Part shown: piece by piece, positions 9,718 to 18,597 of the stretch
Layout of the letters: the number at the start of each line of letters is the position of its first letter
How positions within the stretch are numbered: the stretch's first letter is position 1
Source: Planctomycetaceae bacterium
Lineage (GTDB): Bacteria > Planctomycetota > Planctomycetia > Planctomycetales > Planctomycetaceae
DNA: 64,000 nucleotides
Direction of reading: 5' to 3'
Assembly: GCA_014762625.1 (NCBI GenBank)
Contig: JABURQ010000174.1
Coordinates: 1 to 64,000 of the forward strand
Position numbers and translations under genes: made by a program
The notes under the pieces: model-generated
The model's database searches: none
Seen by the model: only the letters and a program-made list of their open reading frames with translations
Told to the model about the DNA's origin: nothing

Positions 9718-10395
9718 TTAAGCCGGGAGTTGTGATTTGACTTCCAGGGTATCTTCCGAAAGGACGGATGTGACCACAATGGGTGTTCCCGTCGTGAGCG
9801 GTTCCCCCTTGGTCATCGCCCGATATTCCATCGTTCGTTCCGCCACTTTCACGGTCACTTTCCCCGGCCCTTCATGGTGGCCGGGAATCGTCAGATAAAC
9901 GGTTCCAGTACAGCCGACGGCGTGTTCCATTTTGACGGTGCCGTCTGCCTGTAATTGATAAATCTTTTTGAAACTCCATCCCACCAGATACAACATGCCG
10001 ACACCGGAAAGAACGGCGAGTGCGATCGCCTTTTCCGGCGGGAGATGCTGAATCGCGGCGCGTCCCGTGAGGCCGAAGACGGCAATCGCCGCCACCAGTG
10101 AGCGAAATGTGATGATTCCTACAAACCAGCTATCCGAGTGGGTGAAGGCATCTGGTGGACGATCGAAATCGACTTCGCCGTCCTTGATCGAGACGTGATC
10201 GATTTCTTCCGGCACGTCGAGTTCCGGGTCGTCCAGATCGACATCCATTTCCGGAACGTCCAGGTCGGGAACATCGAGATCCGGTGTTTCGAAATCCAGA
10301 TCGTTCCCCCCGTCCAATCCCATCAATAACATCAGGAATTGGAGCCCGAAGATCGTTCCAGCGATCACCGCACACCAGGTAAATACCGCTTCCAT
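9718..10395 (-). CDS. nfeD: NfeD-like membrane protein with Asp-rich insert
   Basis: A 225-residue protein transcribed just before flotillin. It has an N-terminal membrane helix (FTWCAVIAGTIFGLQFLMLLMG), then an acidic insert in which the unit DLDVP or a variant recurs (about residues 30-65). Two more helices follow (IITFRSLVAAIAVFGLTG and ALAVLSGVGMLYLVGW), then a C-terminal OB-fold-like domain (VGCTGTVYLTIPG through TPIVVTSVLSEDTLEV). NfeD/YuaF proteins partner with flotillins and are thought to shape their domains. The ATG at 10395 is preferred because AAGGG lies 8 bases upstream; an ATG at 10413 is possible. The acidic repeat is unusual and could bind cations, which is only inferred. Confidence 0.85.
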   Translation of the reverse strand: MEAVFTWCAVIAGTIFGLQFLMLLMGLDGGNDLDFETPDLDVPDLDVPEMDVDLDDPELDVPEEIDHVSIKDGEVDFDRPPDAFTHSDSWFVGIITFRSLVAAIAVFGLTGRAAIQHLPPEKAIALAVLSGVGMLYLVGWSFKKIYQLQADGTVKMEHAVGCTGTVYLTIPGHHEGPGKVTVKVAERTMEYRAMTKGEPLTTGTPIVVTSVLSEDTLEVKSQLPA

Positions 10396-10559
10396 TGTCC
10401 GTACCCTTGCCATGGTCGACAGATTTCCCCTGAAACCAGCCGACAGACCTATCTCAAGCCTTCAACGATGGAAGAGCAATAAAGGTTCACTGAAAGAGAC
10501 GGAATTCGTGAGAATTTATGACAAATATGCGGAAAATAACGGAGAGACTGCAAATTGTG

Positions 10560-11573
10560 CTACAGACGCTCTTCGGCCAGACGGGTGAGTGCTACTGCAC
10601 ACGCGGATTCAGCGGCTGCGGGAGAGACGATGGAAGAGAGACTTTGGAGAGTGGCGGAGCTGAATTTTGCATGCTGCGAGAAGATTTCTTCCGCCAGAAA
10701 AGAACCGCTGCCGGAGAGAATCACCTGATCGCAATCGCCAACCATCCGGCCGCGGACCCGATCGATCGAGCCGGTGATCCGTTTTTTCTGCACGTCCTTC
10801 AGAAACAGGCAAACGTTCGTCAAATCGTCATCCGTCACCTCGTGACGATCGGCGCAGATGAGTCGGCACAACCGATCACGGGTCGCCTCGCGAGTAGCGG
10901 GGCGACCGTCGGCGGTGGATGTATCACTCGCGTCCTCGTGGGTGTCGCCCAGCCAGAGGTAAATGTCATGAGTGGTCGCGAACAGTTCCGACGAAACAAG
11001 ACAGCGATTGCGACCTACCGGAACGGTATGAGCCAGACTGCATAGAATCGTTCGGCGAGAACCGGTGTATTCCAGTTCGCCTGTTTGCAGCCGTTCGAGA
11101 TCGGTCCGCCCCAGAGGTACCGGAAAGCCGTCTTCCAGCGGAATCACATCAGTCGTGGTCGTTCCGATATCGACGAGCAATGCATTCCCTTCTGGCGTCA
11201 ATTTCCCGACCCAGGTCGCCAACGCATGCCAGTTCGCCGCTGCGACGAGAATTGGAAACTCGCGTGCAACTTCCACATCCACAAACTCTCCCGCTGTATT
11301 CCAGACGTGAATCGATCGCCCCTCCACCATCTCTTCCACGGCATCGAGGATCGCCAGAACCCCTTCCGTTTTGGAGATGTAACAGTCTGCCAGTTCTCCT
11401 GTCATCGTGACGGCGAGCGTTTTAGACGTGGGGAGTCGCGACACCAATTCGGCGAGTTTGGCGGAGAGCTGTTCGGGGTGTTGCCAAAGCGGAAACGGTT
11501 CGGAGAGACACTCCCCGTCGATGTGTGCGGCTTTCAGATTCGCGCCTCCAATGTCGAGTCCCACAATGCTCAT
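10560..11573 (-). CDS. Hydantoinase/acetate-kinase-fold protein, MfnF-like (methanofuran-type cofactor synthesis)
   Basis: A 337-residue ASKHA-fold protein. The phosphate loop motifs are IVGLDIGGANLKAAHIDG at the N-terminus and LLVDIGTTTTDVIPLEDG near residue 128, both typical of the hydantoinase/oxoprolinase-related family that includes MfnF, which joins the furan and glutamyl-tyramine parts of methanofuran. Its start codon overlaps the stop of the upstream ATP-grasp gene as ATGA, and that neighbour resembles MfnD, the tyramine-glutamate ligase of the same pathway. Planctomycetes are known to carry archaeal-type C1-transfer genes, so a role in making a methanofuran analogue is a sensible inference. 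I could not test it against other members of the large ASKHA superfamily. Confidence 0.68.
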   Translation of the reverse strand: MSIVGLDIGGANLKAAHIDGECLSEPFPLWQHPEQLSAKLAELVSRLPTSKTLAVTMTGELADCYISKTEGVLAILDAVEEMVEGRSIHVWNTAGEFVDVEVAREFPILVAAANWHALATWVGKLTPEGNALLVDIGTTTTDVIPLEDGFPVPLGRTDLERLQTGELEYTGSRRTILCSLAHTVPVGRNRCLVSSELFATTHDIYLWLGDTHEDASDTSTADGRPATREATRDRLCRLICADRHEVTDDDLTNVCLFLKDVQKKRITGSIDRVRGRMVGDCDQVILSGSGSFLAEEIFSQHAKFSSATLQSLSSIVSPAAAESACAVALTRLAEERL

Positions 11574-12607
11574 GTACGTTCTTCTCCCGGGAGAGGTAAC
11601 ACGGTTTCGGGATTCGCAGCGAACTGCACATTCCGGATGTGCGATGCATCGGGAGATAAAGGACGTTCGAGCATCGCTTCCGCAATCTGCCTTCCGAATA
11701 GCTTTCGATAGCCGATATAGGAAGTGGTTAATCGGGGATTCAGTTCGACGAGACGGAGCGTTTGGGGCTCGTTGTCCCATAACCAGTCGATACCGACATA
11801 TCCTCTCAACCCCGTCAGTTCCCGACCGAGAATCTCCCAGATTCGTTCCGCTTGCGATTCCGCAGCGTCTCGCATCGGATCCTCCCAGGGAATCCGTCCT
11901 CCCTCGTATTCCACCGAATCCGTGAATTTCAATTGCTGTTCTCCGAGCGGAAGGGTGAGCATGCGTTTTCCCGCTGATGAAAAACAGGCAGCGGAAGACA
12001 GAGCCACACCCGGCAGCAAAGGTTGGATAATCATCCGACCATCGGTATCGATGTCGTCGGGGATCGGGGGCTCATGCACAATGCGAATGCCTTCGCATCC
12101 GGCACCGTCTCTCGGTTTGAGGAGAACTGGGGGTTGATGGTGCGCTTGCCCTGTCCAGAGTTCAGTCTGCGGATGCGCGATCCCCTGGTCTTCACAAAAT
12201 TGACTCAATTTCCATTTATCGCATCCGATGTCGAGAGCTTCCCCCGAGACATTGGTGACACCCTCGGGATTAATCGTTCGCGCTGCGCGGAGAGCGTTTC
12301 GGAGAGTGTCTTGCGATTCGGGAGTGACGATCAGAATCCGGTCGGCCTGTTCACAGCACTGACGAAAGTAAGACTGTTCTTCCTGACAGGATTCTGCCAC
12401 GTAGGTTTTCAGGCGTGGCTGTCGGGGACGGCGTAACCGACTTCCCCAAACCGTGACCACCTGAAAAGCATCGAGCGCCGCGAAGTCTGCGATGACCGCT
12501 TCCGCCATCATCCGACCTTCCGCAAGCAACGAAGAGTTCTGGTGTGCCTGGCGATAGGCCCCCGCCGTCAGGGATTCGTAGATAAAGAGAGTTTGGGGAG
12601 TGGACAT
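11570..12607 (-). CDS. ATP-grasp ligase, MfnD-like
   Basis: A 345-residue protein with an ATP-grasp fold. The visible motifs are VLLKPRDGAGCEGIRIV (central lysine and glycine-rich lid), MIIQPLLPGVALSSAACF, and VGIDWLWDNEPQTLRLVELNPRLTTSYIGY, which carries the Mg-binding Glu and Asn residues. ATP-grasp enzymes join a carboxylate to an amine using ATP. The ending NPRLTTSYIGYR is the form I associate with tyramine-glutamate ligases (MfnD). The gene sits 6 bases after the ferredoxin and overlaps the MfnF-like gene by 4 bases, so the three are almost certainly one operon. The substrate is inferred from this context only. Confidence 0.72.
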   Translation of the reverse strand: MSTPQTLFIYESLTAGAYRQAHQNSSLLAEGRMMAEAVIADFAALDAFQVVTVWGSRLRRPRQPRLKTYVAESCQEEQSYFRQCCEQADRILIVTPESQDTLRNALRAARTINPEGVTNVSGEALDIGCDKWKLSQFCEDQGIAHPQTELWTGQAHHQPPVLLKPRDGAGCEGIRIVHEPPIPDDIDTDGRMIIQPLLPGVALSSAACFSSAGKRMLTLPLGEQQLKFTDSVEYEGGRIPWEDPMRDAAESQAERIWEILGRELTGLRGYVGIDWLWDNEPQTLRLVELNPRLTTSYIGYRKLFGRQIAEAMLERPLSPDASHIRNVQFAANPETVLPLPGEERT

Positions 12608-12613
12608 TGGGAA

Positions 12614-12979
12614 TCATGACCCTTGAGAATCCGAAATGTGCGGGCAGTTGGGGTTGTTGAGGCAATCATCGGCGATCACCAGATCTTCGATGATTCGATT
12701 GTTGACGAGTGTCTCTTCGACGATGCGCGGAACATCTTCCACACTGACGCCGCCGTACCAGATCCCTTGCGGATAGATCACCAGCACTGGTCCATGCTCG
12801 CACTGATCCAGGCAGCCGGCCTTATTGATGCGGACTTTCGGTTTCAACCCGGCGTTTTTTGCGGCTGCTTTCAGTTCGCTCCGGAGTCGATCGCTCCCCT
12901 CGGGATCGCAACAGCCACGACGGTGCTCGGGTGAACGTTGATTTCCGCAAACGAACACATGGTGCGTAAAGGCTGTCAT
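12614..12979 (-). CDS. Thioredoxin-like [2Fe-2S] ferredoxin
   Basis: A 121-residue protein of the thioredoxin-fold [2Fe-2S] ferredoxin family. Candidate cluster ligands are Cys11 (FVCGNQRSPEHRRGCC), Cys23 or Cys24, Cys56 and Cys60 (NKAGCLDQCEHGPVLVIYP), matching the family pattern C-x(10-12)-C...C-x3-C. The family is an electron carrier. Two further cysteines sit in the tail CLNNPNC, which is not part of the usual fold and could bind a metal or form a disulfide. It is the first gene of the operon with the ATP-grasp and MfnF-like genes, and diverges from trpF across about 80 bases. Confidence 0.88.
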   Translation of the reverse strand: MTAFTHHVFVCGNQRSPEHRRGCCDPEGSDRLRSELKAAAKNAGLKPKVRINKAGCLDQCEHGPVLVIYPQGIWYGGVSVEDVPRIVEETLVNNRIIEDLVIADDCLNNPNCPHISDSQGS

Positions 12980-13062
12980 TCCGCTTGTCTTTCACTGGAA
13001 GTTCACAAATACTGTGGGGGTCAGTTTACTCGTCTCGTATCACGTTCACCAGTCGATGCACC

Positions 13063-13770
13063 ATGTCTAATCGCGATCAACAACTTTGGGTCAAAGTCTG
13101 TGGCATCCGCGATGTGCAAACCGCCGATGTCGCCGTGAACGCCGGTGCGAATGCACTCGGACTCAATTTTTACCACAAGTCTCCTCGCTCGATTACTGTT
13201 GAGGCGGCTGCTGAAATTGTCGACTCGCTCCCCGAGCATGTCACACCGGTGGGGCTGTTCGTGAATCAGACGCCCGCCCAGATCGAACAGATCATGGAGA
13301 CCGCCGGTCTCTCAACCTTACAGCTTCACGGTGATGAAACGCCCGAGATGCTGGCGGTATTGAGCGAAAATCATCCCAATTGGAAGCTGATCTGGGCTCG
13401 ACGCGTCAGTGATGAGGAGATCTCCGATGTGGAAGACGACTTACGGGAATGCGAATCGCTCGGCGTGAAACTCTTCGCCTGTCTGCTCGATCCCAAAGTC
13501 GATGGAGCCTATGGCGGAACGGGAGAGACGCTTTCTTGGAACATGGTCGCCCGTCATTACGATCAGTCGATGAATCCGCCGCTAATACTGGCCGGCGGTC
13601 TGACTCCCGATAATGTGGCCGATGCCGTCCGTGCGGTGCGACCCTGGGGGGTGGATGTTGCGAGCGGTGTAGAAGTGGAGAGAGGGATCAAAGATGCGGA
13701 GTTGATTCGGGAGTTTCTGACAAACGCTCGCGAATCAACTCAGACACCTTCCAGCGGACCTAAACCGTAA
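13063..13770 (+). CDS. trpF: Phosphoribosylanthranilate isomerase
   Basis: A 235-residue TIM-barrel enzyme of tryptophan biosynthesis that isomerises N-(5-phosphoribosyl)anthranilate to CdRP. Diagnostic motifs are VKVCGIRDVQTAD (catalytic Cys13), GLNFYHKSPRSI, VGLFVN, LQLHGDE, LLDPKVDGAYGGTGETLSW (catalytic Asp) and ILAGGLTPDNV with GVDVASGVE at the phosphate-binding end. The ATG at 13063 is chosen because the fold starts only 8 residues later; the in-frame ATG at 12985 would add 26 unrelated residues. No other trp gene is visible nearby, so it stands outside an operon. Its last 31 bases overlap the end of the convergent M16 gene. Confidence 0.96.
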   Translation: MSNRDQQLWVKVCGIRDVQTADVAVNAGANALGLNFYHKSPRSITVEAAAEIVDSLPEHVTPVGLFVNQTPAQIEQIMETAGLSTLQLHGDETPEMLAVLSENHPNWKLIWARRVSDEEISDVEDDLRECESLGVKLFACLLDPKVDGAYGGTGETLSWNMVARHYDQSMNPPLILAGGLTPDNVADAVRAVRPWGVDVASGVEVERGIKDAELIREFLTNARESTQTPSSGPKP

Positions 13771-14966
13771 ACGGTCGTCAGTTCGAGCGGCCATTTTTCG
13801 ACGAGTGCGTGCAGGTCATCTTTCGTAATCGACTGAATGGTGTCCAAGTCCGTTTTGACGGCTCGATACTCTTCACGGTAAATCCAGTTTCCGCCGAGCG
13901 ACGCCAATCGGCCCATCGGGCGTTCCGACGCTAGGACCACGCGCGAAGAGACTTTATTTTTTGCCTGCTCCAGTTCTTCGTCGGTAATTCCTTCATCGGA
14001 CACCTGAGTGAGAATCGTCTTCAGTCGCTCGAGATTCGCGGGAGTCTCTTCCGGTTCGCCGGCGAGATAAGACAGATACGCTCCGCTGCCATCGTATTCC
14101 GCGTATCCGAAGTCCGCTGAGTCGGCGTGTCCCGGATCGATAATGTCCCAGAACATGCGGCTGTTCGTATCGTCTCCGATGATCATCGCCAAGATATCCG
14201 CCGCGTAGCGATCTGGGCTGTCGGCTTCCGGGGCGGGAATCATGATCATTACATGTTCCTGCTGAATGCTGGTGAGCGGTTGGAAATGTTGCGTCGGTTC
14301 GGGGGACGCAGGATAGACATTGCGATCACCGCCGCCACCCGGCCATTTCGCGCAGTACCGTTCGACCAGTCCTTGGATCTGCTCCCAACTGGTATTCCCA
14401 GCCACCGCGAGAATAATATTCCCGGCGCGATAACGGTCGGCGTGATAGTCACGCATCTGATCGGCGGTGAGTGCGGTAATGCTTTCGGGACTGCCGAGGA
14501 TCGACTGACCGAGCGGATGGCCGCGAAAGTGAGCCGCCATCGCCTGTTCGTACACGGTGAATCCGGGGAGATCGTCGTACATCCCGATCTCTTCGAGGAT
14601 CACCTGTTTCTCGGTATTGAAGTCCTCGACCTTCAGACTGGGTTGAATGATTCCCGCCAGCAATTCAAACGTTTGCGGGAGATATTCGGGCAGAATCGCT
14701 GCGTAATACTGCGTCACTTCCTCGCTGGTGGAGGCGTTATAGCTCGCTCCGACGTCGTCGAAACGCTGGTTGACGTCGTCGGCGGTCAGGTTGTCGAACC
14801 CCTTGAACGCCATATGCTCCAGAAAATGGCTCACCCCGGCCACCTCGGGAGATTCGTCCCGCGCGCCGGTTTTCACGAAGAAACCCAAACCGACGGAATG
14901 AACGTGCGGATTGGTTTCCGCGATGACCGTTAAACCGTTGTCGAGAACCGTACTATGGAATTTCAT
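13740..14966 (-). CDS. M16 zinc peptidase, catalytic subunit
   Basis: A 408-residue insulinase-family (M16B) peptidase. The inverted zinc motif HxxEH is present as HFLEH (His47, Glu50, His51), and the downstream acidic cluster EKQVILEEIGMYDD supplies the third ligand region. The second half is the inactive-like M16 repeat ending in KVSSRVVLASERPMGRLASLGGNW. Its start overlaps the stop of the second M16 gene as ATGA, so the two subunits are translationally coupled and presumably form a heterodimer, as in mitochondrial processing peptidase-like bacterial pairs. No signal peptide is seen, so it may act in the cytoplasm. It overlaps trpF at its 3' end. Confidence 0.93.
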   Translation of the reverse strand: MKFHSTVLDNGLTVIAETNPHVHSVGLGFFVKTGARDESPEVAGVSHFLEHMAFKGFDNLTADDVNQRFDDVGASYNASTSEEVTQYYAAILPEYLPQTFELLAGIIQPSLKVEDFNTEKQVILEEIGMYDDLPGFTVYEQAMAAHFRGHPLGQSILGSPESITALTADQMRDYHADRYRAGNIILAVAGNTSWEQIQGLVERYCAKWPGGGGDRNVYPASPEPTQHFQPLTSIQQEHVMIMIPAPEADSPDRYAADILAMIIGDDTNSRMFWDIIDPGHADSADFGYAEYDGSGAYLSYLAGEPEETPANLERLKTILTQVSDEGITDEELEQAKNKVSSRVVLASERPMGRLASLGGNWIYREEYRAVKTDLDTIQSITKDDLHALVEKWPLELTTVYGLGPLEGV

Positions 14967-16204
14967 GATTTGATCTCCAGAGCAGCGGGACCGATCGTGA
15001 GTAACGTCAGGTGCTCGGCGGGATGTTGAGAGAGGTAGTCACTTATTTTTTGTGGGGTGATGGCGTCGAGCTTGTCGTGAATTTCATCCAGCGTGACGAC
15101 CCGGTCTCGCAGGAACCAGTCGCGAGCGATGCGGCTGGCTCGTCCGGAAGAGGACTCCTGTTGCATGATGAGCGCGCTCTTGGCTCCCGCTTTGCAGCGA
15201 TTCAGTTCCTCCTCGGTGATGTTGTTTGACAAATTGTGAATGACCTCCAGCATCACGTCGAGCGTTTCCTGGGCTCGATCGACCGTGGTTCCCGCGTAAC
15301 ACAACACATGCCCCGAGTCTTTCAAGGAACCCAAAGTCGCATAAACCGCGTAACAGAGTCCCCGTTTTTCCCGGACTTCGGTGAACAGTCGGGAACTCGA
15401 TCCGCCGCTGAGAATGCTCACCGACGCCCACGCGGTGTAATAGTCGGGATCGTCGACCGACACCGAAGGGTAGGCAAGACCGATTTGAGTTTGTGTCGAT
15501 TCGAGTTCGAGGTGATCGCGATCCGGTCCGGCGGGAGCCGATTCAACCTCCGGTTCCGTTCCCTGCTCCCAGTCTCCAAATAGTCTGGAAACGGTCTCGA
15601 CGACCTGTTGGGAATCGACGTTCCCGGCGATTCCCAGAATGGTTTCTTCGGGGCGGAAGCACGATTCAAAATGGCGTTGAGCATCGTCGAGAGTGATATT
15701 GGGAAGATCGGCGAGCGAGCCGTCTGTCGGTTTCCCCCACGGTAAACCTTCGCAACGCCGCTTCAGTTCGATCATCACTTTCTGCCGCGGTTCGTCTTCA
15801 ATGGAAAGCAGCGAGTGTCTGACGCTGTTGAGAGCCGGTGAAAACTGGTCCGCTTTCAGCTGAGGACGTCTCACAATCTCCGCGAGGATTTCGAGTGACT
15901 GGGGAAGATTATCTTTGAGGGTTGCCCCAGAGAACTTGATGTGTTTCGACTGCACGCTTTCGCCACTTTGCAGCCCCAGGGAATCCTGAGCGATCGCCAG
16001 TTGACGAGAGTCATAGTCCCCCGCACCACGCGTCAGCATATCGCAGGTGACCGACGCCGTCCCGTTTTTGCCCGGCTGGTCGTAGATACTTCCGGCTGGA
16101 ACCAGCAGACAATAGGCTGCCGATTGCACGGCAGGCATGTGCTGAATCAGGATCGTCAAACCGTTGGGCAGGGTGTGAGATTCGATCGTATCGGGGGTAT
16201 TCAT
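14963..16204 (-). CDS. M16 peptidase-like non-catalytic subunit
   Basis: A 413-residue M16 family protein without the HxxEH motif: at the equivalent place it reads GTASVTCDMLTRGAG. The rest of the fold is recognisable, including SILSGGSSSRLFTEVREKRGLCYAVYA, the substrate-binding Arg-Tyr region of M16B C-terminal domains. It is therefore likely the regulatory subunit that pairs with the catalytic M16 protein encoded next. I prefer the ATG at 16204; the alternative at 16219 is a TTG and adds five residues. The gene upstream in the same direction is the PQQ-propeller protein, 79 bases away, so the three may be transcribed together. Confidence 0.9.
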   Translation of the reverse strand: MNTPDTIESHTLPNGLTILIQHMPAVQSAAYCLLVPAGSIYDQPGKNGTASVTCDMLTRGAGDYDSRQLAIAQDSLGLQSGESVQSKHIKFSGATLKDNLPQSLEILAEIVRRPQLKADQFSPALNSVRHSLLSIEDEPRQKVMIELKRRCEGLPWGKPTDGSLADLPNITLDDAQRHFESCFRPEETILGIAGNVDSQQVVETVSRLFGDWEQGTEPEVESAPAGPDRDHLELESTQTQIGLAYPSVSVDDPDYYTAWASVSILSGGSSSRLFTEVREKRGLCYAVYATLGSLKDSGHVLCYAGTTVDRAQETLDVMLEVIHNLSNNITEEELNRCKAGAKSALIMQQESSSGRASRIARDWFLRDRVVTLDEIHDKLDAITPQKISDYLSQHPAEHLTLLTIGPAALEIKS

Positions 16205-16283
16205 AGCTCGCTCGGACAACTGAGAAAACGCCAGTATCTCAGAAGCCTGCCTGCTTCACAAGGAAAGCGAGACGGGAAACCGT

Positions 16284-17594
16284 TCACTCTCCAATGCAGT
16301 AGAGTGACTGATTCGAGCGGAGGTAAATGTTTCCGTCGGCGATAGCGGGGGAGGCGTTGAAATCGCCGTCATCCCCATCGATCGAATTGACGTGCACGAT
16401 TTTGAACTCCTCGCCCGGCTTGTAGACGTACGTGTCTCCCTGACGATTGACGGCATAGAGATAGTCACCCGCCAGCACGACCGAGGCGTAAAATCCCCGA
16501 CTCCCTCCACGTCGTCCACCACCACCCGATTCATTACTCGCCAATCGTTCGCGATAGATCGTCTTTCCGGTTTTCGCATCCAGACAATACGCCTGTCCCC
16601 GGTCGCTGACCCAATACAACTTGCCTTCATACAGTAAGGGTGAAGGGACATACGTCGTTTCCCGACTCGTCCAGAGAATGTGCGTTTTCGTGACGTCCCC
16701 TTCGCCTCCCGTTTTCACCGCAACCGTGCCGCCATTGCGACCGCCGACCGCATACACGATGCCGTCTTTTTCGACGATCGTCGGCGAGACGTTCCCGTCC
16801 AGATCGCATTCAGCGTACCAGTTCAATTTTCCGGTCTTGGGGTTCAGTCCCCAGACTTCATACGGTACGGCGACGACCAGTTCATCTTCTCCGTTGACGT
16901 TTTTCACGATGCGAGGTGTGTTGAAGGTTAATTCCAGTCCGGCAGCCTGAGCTTTCCAGACTTCCTCACCGGTGACCTTGTTGAACGCTCGGATCGACTG
17001 CGATTCATCCGACGCGTTCACAATCAGCAAATCGCCGTACAGGATCGGACTCGCTCCCGATCCCCAGCGGCGACTGCTCGATTCCTGTCCCACGCTTTTT
17101 TTCCACAACTCCTTGCCATTCAGGTCGAAGGCATGGACTCCACTCTTGCCGAAGAAACAGTAGATGCGTTCGCCATCCGTCACAGGCGTTTGGGATGCGT
17201 AGCCATGTTCCGCCATAAATCCCTGATATTCGTCTTCGGGAAGCACCGCATCGACGGTCGACTTCCAGACAATCTTGCCGTCCGCGCGATTGACGGCAAC
17301 GAGATGACGTTTCAGATCCGAAACACTACCGCCTCCCCCGCGCGTTTCCCCGTAACCGCTGTAACAGGTGACGTAGACGCGATCCCCGAGAATAATGGGG
17401 CTGGAAGTTCCCGGACCGGGGAGCTTGGCGGTCCACTTCATGTTTCTGGTCTCTGACCACTCGGTGGGAACTTTCTCTTCAGAGATCACCCCATCATGAT
17501 CCGAACCGCGAAATCCGGTCCAGTCCGCCGCATGGAGAGTTGTCAGCAAGGGCAGACAGGCTGCGAACATCGTGAAAAGAGATATTTTCGGCAT
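16284..17594 (-). CDS. Exported PQQ-type beta-propeller repeat protein
   Basis: A 436-residue protein with a Sec signal peptide (MPKISLFTMFAACLPLLTTLHA, cleaved before ADW). The mature part starts WTGFRGSDHDGVISEEKVPTEW, a common start in planctomycete propeller proteins, and then carries repeated blade motifs of the type AVNRADGKIVWK, AFDLNGKELWKK, AFNKVTGEEVWKAQ, GLNPKTGKLNWYA and CLDAKTGKTIYRE. These are tryptophan-docking PQQ/PilQ-like blades. A PQQ-binding dehydrogenase active site is not evident, so it is more likely a structural or binding propeller than a quinoprotein enzyme. The ATG at 17594 is selected by the signal peptide. Confidence 0.9.
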   Translation of the reverse strand: MPKISLFTMFAACLPLLTTLHAADWTGFRGSDHDGVISEEKVPTEWSETRNMKWTAKLPGPGTSSPIILGDRVYVTCYSGYGETRGGGGSVSDLKRHLVAVNRADGKIVWKSTVDAVLPEDEYQGFMAEHGYASQTPVTDGERIYCFFGKSGVHAFDLNGKELWKKSVGQESSSRRWGSGASPILYGDLLIVNASDESQSIRAFNKVTGEEVWKAQAAGLELTFNTPRIVKNVNGEDELVVAVPYEVWGLNPKTGKLNWYAECDLDGNVSPTIVEKDGIVYAVGGRNGGTVAVKTGGEGDVTKTHILWTSRETTYVPSPLLYEGKLYWVSDRGQAYCLDAKTGKTIYRERLASNESGGGGRRGGSRGFYASVVLAGDYLYAVNRQGDTYVYKPGEEFKIVHVNSIDGDDGDFNASPAIADGNIYLRSNQSLYCIGE

Positions 17595-17755
17595 CGAAAT
17601 CACCTTGATCGGAGGGACAGGACGTATCATCATTCGGTCGAATGAACACCGTCCGAGTGCAAAAGTCTCGGAAAAACTCCTCGATCTTCGCCAGGATCTC
17701 GAACACAATAAAGAAACTGCACTCACGAATTCCATGATGTCCTCAAGGAAGAACC

Positions 17756-18514
17756 ATGCCTCGATTTCTATTCTACTCTGTGACTCTCTCTCTGATTCTG
17801 CCGATTTCTCTGTTTGCTCAGGAGCCGGAAGACGGCGTCCAAGTCGATCCTGATAATCCCGTTTATTCCTGGCATGAAAAACACGATCCCAACGGGACGG
17901 GGAAATTCTACCTGGGACGCGAAATCGCCCGGGTGATGAGCTACCACGGCGCGCCGTGGCTCGAACGTCCCGAACGGGAAAAACAGGAAAAAATTTCCCT
18001 GCTGATCGACGTGCTCGATCTCAAACCCGGCATGACAGTCATCGATCTGGGAGCCGGCTCGGGGCGGATCTCGTTCTTGATGGCTCCGAAAGTGGGACCG
18101 AAAGGTACGATTCTCGCCGTCGATATTCAGGACGAAATGCTGGCACTGATCGAAAAGAAAATCGACGCCAGCGGTATCTCCAACGTCATTCCCGTGAAAG
18201 GGAAGGTCGATACCACGGGTCTCAAACCGAATACCGCCGACCTGATCATTATGGTTGACGTCTATCACGAACTCGAATTCCCTCACGAGATGCTGGCGGA
18301 TTTTGCAAAGATACTGAAGCCGGGCGGTCGCGTGGCGTGGGTCGAGTATCGCAAGGAAGACCCGACGGTCCCGATCAAACTTGTGCATAAGATGACCGAG
18401 AAACAGGTTAAAAAAGAGGCGTCGCAGAAAGAGTTCGGCCTCAAGTTCGTGGAGACGATCGAAAAACTTCCCCAGCAACACGTCGTGATCTTTCAGAAGC
18501 CGAAGAACGAGTGA
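17756..18514 (+). CDS. Predicted exported SAM-dependent methyltransferase
   Basis: A 252-residue class I methyltransferase. Motif I is MTVIDLGAGSGRISF, motif II lies in ILAVDIQDEMLALIE, and the later strand LIIMVDVYHELEFP with LKPGGRVAWVEY completes the Rossmann-like fold. The odd point is the N-terminus: MPRFLFYSVTLSLILPISLFAQ is a strong Sec signal peptide with cleavage before EPEDG, yet SAM is not expected in the periplasm. Exported methyltransferases of this form recur in Planctomycetes and related bacteria (as I recall), and their substrate is unknown. The start is unambiguous. The gene lies upstream of the DUF559 element. Confidence 0.85.
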   Translation: MPRFLFYSVTLSLILPISLFAQEPEDGVQVDPDNPVYSWHEKHDPNGTGKFYLGREIARVMSYHGAPWLERPEREKQEKISLLIDVLDLKPGMTVIDLGAGSGRISFLMAPKVGPKGTILAVDIQDEMLALIEKKIDASGISNVIPVKGKVDTTGLKPNTADLIIMVDVYHELEFPHEMLADFAKILKPGGRVAWVEYRKEDPTVPIKLVHKMTEKQVKKEASQKEFGLKFVETIEKLPQQHVVIFQKPKNE

Positions 18515-18554
18515 GGAATAAAAACAAAGACAGAGAACGACCTATTATGTTTCT

Positions 18555-18588
18555 CCCCCTTACCAAGGGGGAGACTAAGAGGGGGTTA
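18555..18588. repeat. Left inverted repeat of the DUF559 unit
   Basis: A 34-base C-run/G-run sequence that starts CCCCCTTACCAAGGGGG, itself a small hairpin, and ends AGAGGGGGTTA. Its reverse complement matches the sequence at 18976-19009 over nearly the full length. It lies just upstream of the DUF559 start codon. Confidence 0.85.
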
Positions 18589-18597
18589 AAGCTTGAA

